The notes beneath the pieces are model-generated. The model had not been told where the DNA came from, did no database searches, and worked only from the letters and a program-made list of their open reading frames with translations. Below are positions 9,440 to 16,611 of a stretch of 18,121 nucleotides of DNA, piece by piece. The DNA comes from Larix sibirica (lineage: Eukaryota; Streptophyta; Pinopsida; Pinales; Pinaceae). The number at the start of each line of letters is the position of its first letter. The stretch's first letter is position 1. A program made the translations under genes and the position numbers. The stretch is taken from NCBI GenBank assembly GCA_004151065.3, contig NWUY0300042024.1, positions 1,675-19,795 of the forward strand, written 5' to 3'.

Positions 9440-9858
9440 AGAATTTATTGAATAATCTAGGGCCTATATCATATGAAAATACCACAAATGCTGAGATAGC
9501 ATTGGAGGCCTTGAAAGCACATAGATACCCAATTGGAAAAGAGTGGTCGTCCGTGTCCAAATATCATAAATTAGTTTTTCCACCCCAAGGGAAAAATATA
9601 GGATAACCATCAAGTTAATTCCAAGAAAAGAAAATTCCTCAAGTTTTCATGCCACCAGGAGGACATGCTAATATAAAAATGATGCATCAGTTCACAGCTC
9701 ATCCAAAAATCAACTCGATGGGACAACCATGAATACAACTAGCTGCTCAATCAGTGGGTCAATCAGTTGGACAACCAGGTGTACAAACAAGTGGTTACAT
9801 GAGGGGGAATTCATTTCAACTTGAAGGCACAAAGAAGGGTTCGATTAAGAAGAAGTGA
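9439..9858 (+). pseudogene. Inner ORF, Gln/Gly-rich tail
   Basis: Reading resumes one frame over at 9439 and goes to TGA 9856-9858. It starts LNNLGPISYENTTNAEIALE, then carries a Pro-rich part (VFPPQGK; FMPPGGH), a repeated QSVGQ/GQPGVQ segment, and ends in a lysine cluster (KKGSIKKK). Stops at about 9604, 9616 and 9730 break it. A disordered Gln/Gly tail with a basic end is common in nucleic-acid-binding or self-assembling proteins, but that is only a general impression. Confidence 0.5.
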
Positions 9859-10690
9859 TGTAAACAAAGGTTGTTAGATAGTTGCTAAAGTAATGTGAAA
9901 GTAACAGATTTACAAGTTTGTTACAAATCAGTTTAGGACAACTGAAAATTGTTACCACAAAATGGATATATAATGTAGTTCGAGCTTAGTAATCAAGGAT
10001 GGAAATTTTTAGAGGGTCTCTAGGATTTTTGAGTCGGTGAACTGTTTTGTATGTAATAATACTTTCTGAGATAAATATTGTAGAGTGTTGCAAAGATGTT
10101 TCCTCTGTCATTTGTCCTTCTTCAGTTTTGAAATACTTATTCCTGTCTATGTAGACGTTTCATGAGAAATTTATAAAGCATTGAGCAGTAGATTCAACCT
10201 TATTTGTGTCATTGATATGAATATAGTGTTGAATGTTGAGATTGATAATAGAGATTTTATTGTTTTGACCTCTGGTCTAGTTTCAGGATGTTCATGTGAT
10301 TCAATAATATTTGAAGTGTTCTTTTATTGTTGTTTTTGTGTCTGTCATGTTGCCTATAAATTCATAAGAACTCATGAGATGTTTACATTTTGTCATAAAC
10401 TACTGAATTATTTTCTTAAAAGATCAATACGTTTCTGCTGTCATTGAGTGTAAGGGATTTGTCCTGCAGACACTTCTTATATATCCAATTGTTCCATCTA
10501 CTAAATTTCATGTTCATTTAGATCCAAAGTACTGTTACACTCTATGAAATTCCCCTGAAATGATTTGATGTGTTCAAAATTAGTTCATAATTCTTTATCT
10601 ACAAAGAAATTCGAGAAGCATCAAATTTATATCTCAATTCTATATAGATTTAGCTCTAAAATCTATAAAAGTTAAGCTTCATCATACCCT
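9859..10690 (+). other. Non-coding 3' part of the nested insert
   Basis: AT-rich sequence after the ORF, with an 88-codon fortuitous frame (10181-10447). The first 110 bases are rich in GTTGTTAG/GTTACAAAT-like words and lead to GGATATATAA (9963-9972), which resembles the promoter part of an LTR. I find no matching copy left of the ORF, so an LTR cannot be claimed. It may be a 3' UTR plus terminal region of the insert. Confidence 0.4.
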
Positions 10691-10725
10691 GGCGTGCACT
10701 ATATTCAACCTAGTGCATCTCAGGG
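10687..10725. other. 39-base hairpin at the right edge of the nested insert
   Basis: Arms 10687-10699 (CCCTGGCGTGCAC) and 10713-10725 (GTGCATCTCAGGG) pair at 12 of 13 positions, two of them G-T, around a 13-base loop. It overlaps the putative insert terminus (ACCCTG ending at 10691) and sits about 15-20 bases before gag resumes, so it may be part of the transposon end. CTAA follows at 10727, but not with the usual Helitron spacing or a T after it. Confidence 0.55.
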
Positions 10726-10740
10726 ACTAACAAAAAGGAC

Positions 10741-11432
10741 ATAAGAATTGAAGAGGTGATGTTAAGCCAGAAATAGAACAGAGAAAATGATTACGAAAGA
10801 ATTGAAGAAGAAAATGCTATTCTAAGAAAGGAAATTGATGAGCTCCCTGCTCAAGTAAATAATGCTTTGAAGTTTAAAAAGAGTGCATCAATTTTAGAAA
10901 ATATCCTCAATTCTCAAATGTCTTCACTTGACAAGGATGGTATTTCTTATGGAATCAATCAAGAAGGTGAAATTCCAATCATACAGAGAAGAAAGATGAA
11001 GAAAAGTCTAGGAGCTATGCAAATGTCTTGAGAAACTCCAATCTTGATGAAGGGAGCAGTAAAGGAGGATATCATATTAATCAAAAGAATGAATTTAGGA
11101 GGACAACTCCACAAAGAATATCATTTGCTCCCAGGTATAAAAATTTCTTTCCTGGTTATTGTTATATTTGCAACAATTATGGAGATAGAGATATAGATTG
11201 CACAACTTATGGAGTAAGTGCTCAAGCAAGAAGTGGAAGTGTCTACATGAACTATGAATGTTACAAATGCTACAATTATTGACATATGGAAAGAGAGTGT
11301 AGAAGAAAGATGGATATGAACATTGAATTCTACAAATGTCACAACTTTGGACACTTTGCAAAAGATTGTAGACATGACACCGCAAGACCTCCTAGATTAA
11401 AGACATACAAAAGTTTGGAAAAGGAAATATGA
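10741..11432 (+). pseudogene. Gag, 3' half (coiled-coil end and three zinc knuckles), broken
   Basis: Frame 1 (about 10741-11010) reads IEEVMLSQK, stop, then EEENAILRKEIDELPAQVNN and ASILENILNSQMSSLDKDG, the usual end of this Gag coiled coil. A frame change near 10980 leads to KKDEEKSRSYANVLRNSN and then to the nucleocapsid. Three CCHC knuckles follow, each with one lesion: at 11160-11201 the His is Asp (CYICNNYGDRDIDC); at 11259-11300 the Gly is a TGA stop (11280); at 11328-11369 the first Cys is Phe (FYKCHNFGHFAKDC). The frame ends at TGA 11430. Knuckles of this type bind the element's RNA. As the second half of the gene that starts at 4283, it shows what the nested insert split. Confidence 0.85.
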
Positions 11433-11769
11433 AAACAAGATAGAGTATGAGGACCTTGTACAACAAAATGACAAGATTGATCAAGTTAATGAAAAAGAAA
11501 TACTAGAAGGTGTCCCTAAAGAAGAAGTGAAAAATAACAAATCAAGAAAGAAAATAAATATTCCACTCAACTCCGAGGATGCACTTATGGGCAGTTTGAC
11601 ATGTCCTAACATCAGTGTGCTCTTGAAATGTTCCAAGTCTTGACTAGTAAACAATGACCGAAAAGTCCATCATGATATAAAAAAAGGAGAAAAAGGGTTC
11701 ATGTGCAGTAGTGAGGTTCATAGCATCTTTAAAACTCAAAATATCACGAACAATGGTATGTTTCTCTAA
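11413..11769 (+). pseudogene. Gag-pol linker remnant
   Basis: A second frame overlaps the end of gag and begins VWKRKYENKIEYEDLVQQND, matching in position the VWK-type linker before the copia protease. It runs through TGA 11641 to TAA 11767. The protease active-site word (D-S-G/D-T-G type) that should follow is not found, so this is where the pol part has been lost or has diverged beyond recognition. Confidence 0.45.
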
Positions 11770-12416
11770 AGTAGAGGATAACAAAAATTAAGAATTTTAC
11801 TTCTTAAAGGTTGAGTATGCACATTTTGGGCAGCAGATCCAAGGAAAATTTGAGACTAATATTGGGAAACTTCTATGATAGTTTTTCAAACTTGGTTGAA
11901 GAAATTCCCAAGCACAAGTTTGGAACAACTTTCAAGTTGTTTGTTGTAAGTTTAAGGGCCATTGCAAACCATTTCCTTGGGTAGAATTGAACTGTGATTG
12001 AAGTACATAGTTATGAGTATCTATAGGATAGTTTTAGAGGAAATTCGAGTTAATCAAAGTAGTGGCTATTTGGATTCCAACAATGTTTTTAAGGATGATA
12101 AGATGCTTGTCTAAAGTGTTATCCAGTGACAGTCAGATGTAGTAATTTGAAGCATCACTGAAGAGATATAGTAAACCTATTGGTGAATGATTTGAAGAAT
12201 ATATTCTATTTTATAAAGATACATAGAATGGATTGCTTCACATGTAAATGAACAAACAAAGAATAGGGTATAAAAAGAGGCAAATGAAGGAAATTCTTGA
12301 GTAGTACAACATCAATAGAATTCTCTAATTGTTTGAATCAGTAGCAGTATAACATGAAGTAAATGACCTTCAAGTATTGTAACCCATTGAATTTCACACG
12401 AAAGAGTATCATTGAT
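11770..12416 (+). other. Pol region missing or unrecognisable
   Basis: In an autonomous copia element about 4 kb of protease, integrase, reverse transcriptase and RNase H would lie here. I see only about 650 bases with many stops. I find no HHCC integrase motif, no YVDD box and no RNase H Asp motif. One readable patch near 11840-11960 (IGNFYDSFSNLVEEIPKHKF) does not match a pol domain I know. The element is therefore non-autonomous in its present form. Confidence 0.6.
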
Positions 12417-12664
12417 AGGGGGAGTATTACAACAAATCAACACAACATGAATAGTCTATGCAGAAGAAGATAAAGAATTAAGGTAGGGGGAGTCAGCCTA
12501 AAGGACTACCAAAAAGAAGTTCACAATTAAGGAGAGAAACCATTTGGTCATTGATGTCAAAGGGGGGAGAAAATGAAGAATAGAGATAGGGGGAGCAACT
12601 GACAGGAAAAGAAATTATAGAAGATGTAGATAGAGGGAACAGTTGAAGTGTTTCCCTCAATGAC
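12417..12664 (+). other. Four extra AGGGGGAG purine tracts before the 3' LTR
   Basis: AGGGGGAG occurs at 12417-12424, 12485-12492 and 12588-12595, and AGGGGGGAG at 12561-12569, spaced 27-76 bases. All resemble the polypurine tract used to prime plus-strand DNA. Multiple such tracts upstream of the 3' LTR are known from SIRE/Maximus-like copia elements; here they support that placement. Confidence 0.65.
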
Positions 12665-12676
12665 AAAGGGGGTGAT
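12665..12676 (+). other. Polypurine tract
   Basis: AAAGGGGGTGAT directly precedes the TGTTGG start of the 3' LTR, the normal place and composition for the plus-strand primer of a copia element. The T at 12673 is a likely decay from AAAGGGGGAGAT. Confidence 0.8.
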
Positions 12677-12856
12677 TGTTGGAAATTTGTCATTGATGTC
12701 AAGTCATTGTTAGGATTGTGTCAAGATTGTAAATATGCTTGCAAGTGTTTTTGGAATTACTATTGATGTCCATTAACTCCTGAAGTTATGGTGAAAGAAT
12801 CATATTCAATCTCATGCCTATAGTCATGAGATTGCCATGATGGAAGTAACATAATT

Positions 12857-13336
12857 ATGCCCGCATAACGTTGAGGAGAATGCCCACAACCTTTGAAGAA
12901 AATTCCTGTAGCAGAGGTTATCACATGCCATAAAAATGCTCTCTAACACATAAAGAAAATGGCTGCACTTGGCTAGTAAAATTACCCGCAAATTGCAAAT
13001 AAAATGCCTGCACCAAGTGAGAGAAAAATCCCACACTGAATGCGTGCACAATCATATGCCCGCAAGCATTGAGAAATATGTCTGTTGAGTACACTGTGGA
13101 AATGCCTACAACAACATCATGAATATTCCCGCAACAAGGAAGAAAATTCCTGCAAATTCATTGAGGAAAAGTCCCACACCTCACTAAATATTATTCCCGC
13201 CATACACAAGTCAAAATTCCCGCAGGGCAAAGGAATGCTCGTAGGCTCTAAATTTCCACAGATTCCATAAAATTCCCATGGATAAATGCATGTAGTCATC
13301 AAGAAAAATGCCCACACAAAAAATGAAATGCCCTCC
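12857..13336 (+). repeat. CCCGCA-type motif array, 3' LTR copy
   Basis: The same irregularly spaced words as at 2396-2916 occur here with independent changes, for example ATGCCCGCA at 12857, ATTCCCGCA-like words near 13126 and 13215, and ATGCCCACA near 13309. Sites that are degenerate in one LTR are often intact in the other, so the ancestral LTR carried a more regular set. Confidence 0.65.
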
Positions 13337-13597
13337 AATCAATGTGAAAAGTCACATGTGATGATGGTGATGTGTCATGGTAGACGACATGGTGTTCAAG
13401 TGGCAACAAGAATACAAAAGAGCACCTATATGTTCCACATGGGCATAATAAATGTAAATGAAATTGCTAATGATGATCAAGGAATTTCTTGGCCTCATGA
13501 TGATTATCTGTGTGACAAAGCCAATGTTTTAGGATCTCCTACCACAAATCATAAGTTGTCCTAATAATTTTAAAATGATGTTATTTGTGAATATATA

Positions 13598-13690
13598 GGT
13601 CGACCCTCCTACAAAGGATTAACAAAAGTATATACGTCGGCCTCACCTTGAAGTGACACATGTAAAAAATAAATTGGATGTGTATAAATA
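13598..13690 (+). promoter_or_regulatory. 3' LTR boxes and TATA
   Basis: GGTCGACC (13598-13605) and CGTCGGCC (13635-13642) precede TATAAATA (13683-13690), with the same 41-base gap between the last box and the TATA as in the 5' LTR. A third box, at 13555-13561, has decayed to GTTGTCC. Confidence 0.55.
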
Positions 13691-14229
13691 AGAGAGGATT
13701 TCACCCTCATTTAGGTTGAGTGAGAGGGAAATATGTGGACTGAAATAGAAGTTCAAATATAGCTGTAGAAAAAGAAACAGGTTTGGTTAAGGGCAGTGAT
13801 GAGGAGCAATTGATGAATTCTGAGGGCGAGGTTTATAGTGTTGTTGTTGTAAATATAAAGGAATCTCTTGGTCCATATTTCAAGAAATATATTGAGGTTT
13901 GATTGAATGTTGTGGAATGTTCTTGGAACATCATCCAAGGTGAATTTAAGCTGATGTTTGTAGGCATATTTTTGTGTGAGCTTAGATAGTTTGAAGATCT
14001 GATTTGCAACTATCTCAAGGAATCTTTAGGGAAAATATTAATGGTAGTATAGATAACAGAACAAAGGAACAAGGATGTAAGAGCTATATTTTAAGAATTT
14101 ATTTTGGGATAGAGTTGTGATAGTAGAGTTACAGATTTGAACTATTTGGATAGAGGTTGAAGACATTTAGAGGACATATTTGAAGTAAGGATTGAAGGAC
14201 ATAATTAAGAAATAGTTTTCAAGGAAATA

Positions 14230-14429
14230 TTGAGTTGGTGCTCAAGAGGATTGGTGTCTTCATCCACTTAATAGGTTGGAGCATGATTATTTGAGTTGAT
14301 GCTCAACAAGATTTGTGTTCTCATCCCTTGGCTAGGTTGGTTCCTAGTAGGTTGGTGCTTGCACAAGGGATTGGTGTCTGCTAAATTTGTGAGTGGGTTC
14401 TCACACCATCATTGGAGTTTGGTGTCTCC
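14230..14429 (+). repeat. TTGGTG-loop hairpin array, 3' LTR copy
   Basis: Paired units: TTGAG/CTCAA (14230-14245); GAGGA/TCTTC with one G-T (14246-14261); TTGAG/CTCAA with loop TTGATG (14291-14306); CTAGG/CCTAG with loop TTGGTT (14332-14347), perfect where the 5' LTR unit is weak; TGTGAG/CTCACA with loop TGGGTT (14388-14405); GGAG/CTCC (14414-14429). The unit at 14307-14322 is largely broken. Comparing the LTRs shows which stems have decayed in which copy. Confidence 0.8.
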
Positions 14430-14615
14430 TACAATTCTTTGTAATTTATGGTTTTATCAATTCAATTAATTGAGTTTCCATATAAAGATTCCGTGTATTG
14501 ATTTTTATGTTGATGAATATTAATGGTGCATAATTAATGAAGTGAAAATTGGTAAAAGTGTGTGAGTGCTAATACCGATTCACCCCCCCTCTCAGTATCA
14601 ATGCGTGTTACAACA

Positions 14616-15037
14616 TTATCAATATCTCCTTCTCCCAATATCTCTTTCTGTTAGTCTCTCCTTCTCCCAATTTTCCTTAAACAATGTTTTTTTCATAGAA
14701 AATGGTTTTTCAATCTTGCGTGCAGAAAAGCGGGAAATACAAACAAAAAATAGACTGTACATACGTTGTTTAACCAACATATAATGTAAATGTCAAGTAA
14801 GAATTACGCATGATCGACTTCATTTCAATGTCAGAAGGTGCGTTTTTTTCAAACGTCGCTTAAGAGACGTTTGTCGAAGCCAAACCTGGAATTTCGACTA
14901 AAATTTCCACCAATTTGACTTCATTTCGACGTAACGAGATGATTTTCTTCTCAAACACCGGTGGAAACATCTGATTTGGGTTCCAAATGTAGTACACTTG
15001 TTTCTATATTTCCTCAACATTATCTTCATGTTTTCTT
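14616..15037. other. Spacer after the copia element
   Basis: A pyrimidine-rich stretch (TCTCC/TTCTCCC, 14620-14675) follows the LTR. At 14850-14873 there is an 8-bp perfect inverted repeat, CAAACGTC and GACGTTTG, with an 8-base loop. GACTTCATTTC occurs twice (about 14816 and 14918). The CpG content is higher than in the copia element. No gene seen. Confidence 0.5.
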
Positions 15038-15532
15038 GATTCAGGAGGTTCGAATCATATGGCATCATGAGAGGACATCTTTACTTTTTGGGAGCCAGAA
15101 AAGTACTCTCCCACCTTATTGGGAGATTATGCACTTGTTTAGATCAACCATTCAACTAAGGAAGATGATACCATAGATCCATGTCTTATTGATGAAGATC
15201 TCATTGCTTCCCCTTCCATTATCTCAAGTGATATTTCAGATCCATATGAAGAAGAAGAAGCCATTGACATTGATGAAGATGTTGTGGATTCGACAACCAA
15301 AGCACTTTGGGAACAATAAAATATTCATGCTACAAGTGATCTAGTTGGATATCAAATAGATTAACAAAGGAATCACTCACAGGTTCAAAGTACTCCTCAA
15401 GCACTCACTGCTACAAAGCCCTTGATTCCCATCCATATTTACATGGTCAGTGCAGGATATCCATAGTCTTTACAAAAGCTATAGGAAATCCATATTGGGA
15501 TGCTTCCATTGATGAGGAACATTAGTCTTTGA
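15038..15532 (+). pseudogene. Degraded acidic coding remnant, unidentified
   Basis: One frame reads coherently across six or so stops: DIFTFWEPEKYSPTLLGDYA, stop, then DPCLIDEDLIASPSIISSD, a strongly acidic part (DPYEEEEAIDIDEDVVDS), TTKALWEQ, stop, and HSQVQSTPQALTATKPLIPI. Several stops stand where Gln would fit (TAG/TAA). It lies about 180 bases upstream of a polypurine tract and LTR start, so it may be the last ORF of a second LTR element. No catalytic motif is visible, and the family is unknown. Confidence 0.4.
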
Positions 15533-15712
15533 TAAAGAACCAAATTTGTGAGATGTGTCACCTACTTCCTAATAGGAAACTTTCTCGGGACATGTGGATT
15601 TATTGAACAAATATGGTAGGGTAGAAAATGGACATGAGAGAGATCAATGCTGAAGTAGTTTTCCTAGCCTTCTCAACATTATCTTTTGTTTTTATTTTAT
15701 TTTATTTTTACA
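15533..15712. other. Non-coding stretch before the second purine tract
   Basis: AT-rich, ending in a T-rich run with repeated TTTTATT words at 15683-15708. No supported ORF. It fits the untranslated space between the last ORF and the polypurine tract of an LTR element. Confidence 0.4.
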
Positions 15713-15730
15713 GGGGGGGACGTGGGGGGA
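15713..15730 (+). other. Polypurine tract of a second LTR element
   Basis: An interrupted G-run (GGGGGGGACGTGGGGGGA) follows a T-rich run and directly precedes TGTTCCCACTAGG, a TG-start typical of an LTR. This is the best left boundary for the second element. Confidence 0.5.
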
Positions 15731-15899
15731 TGTTCCCACTAGGTTTTCCTTTTTTTCCCACATTTTGAGGATATTTTTTGTACTTGGGTACCTAACATGG
15801 CTTCATATTGTCAATACCCAATTTTTTGTGCATCATACTCACCTAAGTATTTATGTTTATGGGTGTTGGTTGGTATACATGTACATTTTTCTTATTTTT

Positions 15900-16125
15900 C
15901 CTCTTTTTAGGGCCAAAGGCTCTACTAGTAGACTTATTTCCCCATTTTAAGGGACAAGGGTGCTCCTAACTAGAGCAATCCCCCCTTTTTAGGGACAAGG
16001 GAACTCCTAATTGGAGTAATCCCAATTTTTTAGGAAGAGGGTGCCACCAATGTAGTTAACCCATTTTTAGGGATTCTACTTTAGTTCTACCATTTTTTAG
16101 GATGAATGCATCCTACTGGGCTATT
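15900..16125 (+). repeat. Tandem units of about 40 bp with variable palindromes
   Basis: Six units share the frame C(2-5)-N-T(4-6)-AGGG-(A/C)AAGGG and begin near 15900, 15941, 15981, 16021, 16060 and 16090. After the shared frame most units hold a different inverted repeat: TCTACTAGTAGA (15921-15932, perfect), TGCTC/GAGCA (15961-15977), ACTCC/GGAGT (16003-16017), AGGATG/CATCCT (16099-16114). The units at 16021 and 16060 are weak. Confidence 0.65.
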
Positions 16126-16130
16126 TTTTT

Positions 16131-16465
16131 CCAGTTAGACTTTGGTGAACTCATGCATGATCTAGCTAACTACCTACTCGGAGTCCTAGTTCCAGTTAAC
16201 ATTGGTTTCTCATTCATGCTTGAGTTAAGTACCTCGTGAGGCTATTCTAGTCTAGTTAAACATTAGAGTACTCATGTATGGTCAAATTCACTTCCTAATA
16301 AGGGCACACCTTCCTATTTTGAGCTAGTTAGCTATATAGAAATCTTGCATAGCTTAGTTAACTATCTCATAGGGGTGCACAAGGATATTTTAGTCTAGTT
16401 AGACATTAGACTACTAATGCCTGGAAAAGACTACTTTCTAAAGAGAGCACACTTGGCTATTCAAG
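16131..16465 (+). repeat. Tandem units of 60-72 bp with a hairpin at a fixed place
   Basis: Five units start with (C/T)AGTTA-like words at 16131, 16192, 16252, 16324 and 16395. Each includes, 38-45 bases in, a small palindrome of different sequence: ACTC-G-GAGT (16176-16184), CCTC-GT-GAGG (16232-16241), CCT-AATA-AGG (16294-16303), CTAT-CTC-ATAG (16362-16372), CTTT-CT-AAAG (16434-16443). Between them are shared words such as CTCATGCATG and GGCTATT. Confidence 0.65.
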
Positions 16466-16531
16466 GTCATTTCTCTTGATTTTACACTAGATCTTATACT
16501 TGTGCATGCAATTAATCCTATCTTAGTTACC

Positions 16532-16540
16532 TATATATAT
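16532..16540 (+). promoter_or_regulatory. Candidate TATA box of the second LTR-like sequence
   Basis: TATATATAT follows the tandem arrays by about 70 bases and precedes AATAAA (16604) by 64. AT-rich surroundings make chance plausible. Confidence 0.35.
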
Positions 16541-16610
16541 TTAAGATTTCATCTCATTGATCAAGCATTCATTCATGTATTCTATTTGAGCATTCAATTG
16601 ATTAATAAAG

Positions 16611-16611
16611 N
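16611..16611. other. Ambiguous base (N)
   Basis: A single N interrupts ...AATAAAG/CTCACATT. Flanking sequence is not duplicated, so this may be a base-call ambiguity or a short scaffold gap. Confidence 0.9.

Larger units (their letters stand above)
6231..9858 (+). pseudogene. Unrecognised long intronless ORF of about 1,200 codons, inactivated
   Basis: I do not recognise this protein. An ATG in good plant context (AAAATGGCT) at 6231 opens a frame that can be followed to a TGA at 9856 across point stops and at least four frame changes. Stops: TGA 6354, TAA 6492, TGA 6645, TAA 7561, TAG 7894, TAG 7939, TAG 8143, TAA 9023, TAG 9116. Frame changes: near 6774, near 8220, near 8300, near 8500 and near 9437. 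Order: N-terminal region; globular domain (6778-7560); basic linker (7564-8145); coiled coil (about 8150-9230); compact C-terminal domain (about 9230-9600); Gln/Gly-rich tail ending in lysines. No protease, integrase, RT or transposase motif is seen. The coiled coil and basic tail could suit a Gag-like or DNA-binding role; this is a guess. Confidence 0.6.
5383..10691 (+). mobile_element. Nested insert splitting gag, class unresolved
   Basis: Gag coiled coil stops near 5340-5380 and resumes near 10741, so about 5.3 kb is foreign to the copia element. At 5383 the sequence reads CAGGGTTCTCAAGCTTCC; the reverse complement from 10691 reads CAGGGTATGATGAAGCTTAA, sharing CAGGGT, then AAGCTT and a TTTATA-like stretch at nearly the same spacing. 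CAGGG ends suit hAT-type transposons, but the adjacent 8-mers (CTAAATTT; GCGTGCAC) do not match, no transposase is visible, and AAGCTT is self-complementary, which weakens the case. Other readings: an LTR element that lost its LTRs, or captured sequence. Boundaries are good to a few tens of bases at best. Confidence 0.45.
2216..14615 (+). mobile_element. Degenerate Ty1/copia-type LTR retrotransposon, gag-only, with nested insert
   Basis: Two long direct repeats (2216-4215 and 12677-14615) flank a Met-tRNA-like primer binding site, a Gag pseudogene with a copia-type N-terminal motif and CCHC zinc knuckles, and a polypurine tract abutting the 3' LTR. The 3' LTR begins TGTTGG; the 5' LTR ends CCAACA, the inverted-terminus pair usual for copia. 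The 5' LTR start has decayed to TTTTGG and the 3' LTR end to ACAACA. Flanking 5-mers (2211-2215 TTCTT; 14616-14620 TTATC) match at only three of five positions, so no clean target duplication survives. Several AGGGGGAG tracts before the 3' LTR recall the SIRE/Maximus branch, but without pol the lineage is an inference. The 12.4-kb length includes about 5.3 kb of nested sequence. Confidence 0.88.
12677..14615 (+). repeat. 3' LTR of the copia-type element
   Basis: It aligns with 2216-4215 throughout but is 61 bases shorter because of small deletions, including one of 17 bases within the hairpin array. It keeps the original TGTTGG start, the CCCGCA-type motif array (12857-13336), the GTCGACC-like boxes, the TATA box and the hairpin array, but its poly(A) signal is mutated. 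Confidence 0.92.
15731..16610 (+). repeat. Second LTR-like sequence, left boundary only
   Basis: It starts TGTTCCCACTAGG after the purine tract, has two tandem-repeat arrays, a TATATATAT box at 16532-16540 and AATAAA at 16604-16609 just before the N at 16611. No second copy lies in the window, so LTR status is inferred from order alone. The true right end is not defined and may lie beyond 16611. It shares no sequence with the copia LTR; a gypsy-type origin is possible. Confidence 0.4.

Noticed and set aside
10181-10447. 88-codon Cys/Phe-rich ORF
   Set aside because: AT-rich chance frame with no domain, after the end of the inner ORF; nothing suggests selection.
5373-10715. CACTA-type transposon ends (CACTA at 5373, TAGTG at 10711-10715)
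   Set aside because: Flanking trinucleotides TAG and CAT do not match, the inner sequences next to CACTA differ, and no transposase is seen.
10687-10730. Helitron 3' end (hairpin followed by CTAA)
   Set aside because: The CTAA is only one base from the hairpin, the next base is C and not T, and no Rep/helicase is present.
2211-14620. Target-site duplication of the copia element
   Set aside because: TTCTT and TTATC agree at three of five bases, which chance explains in AT-rich DNA.
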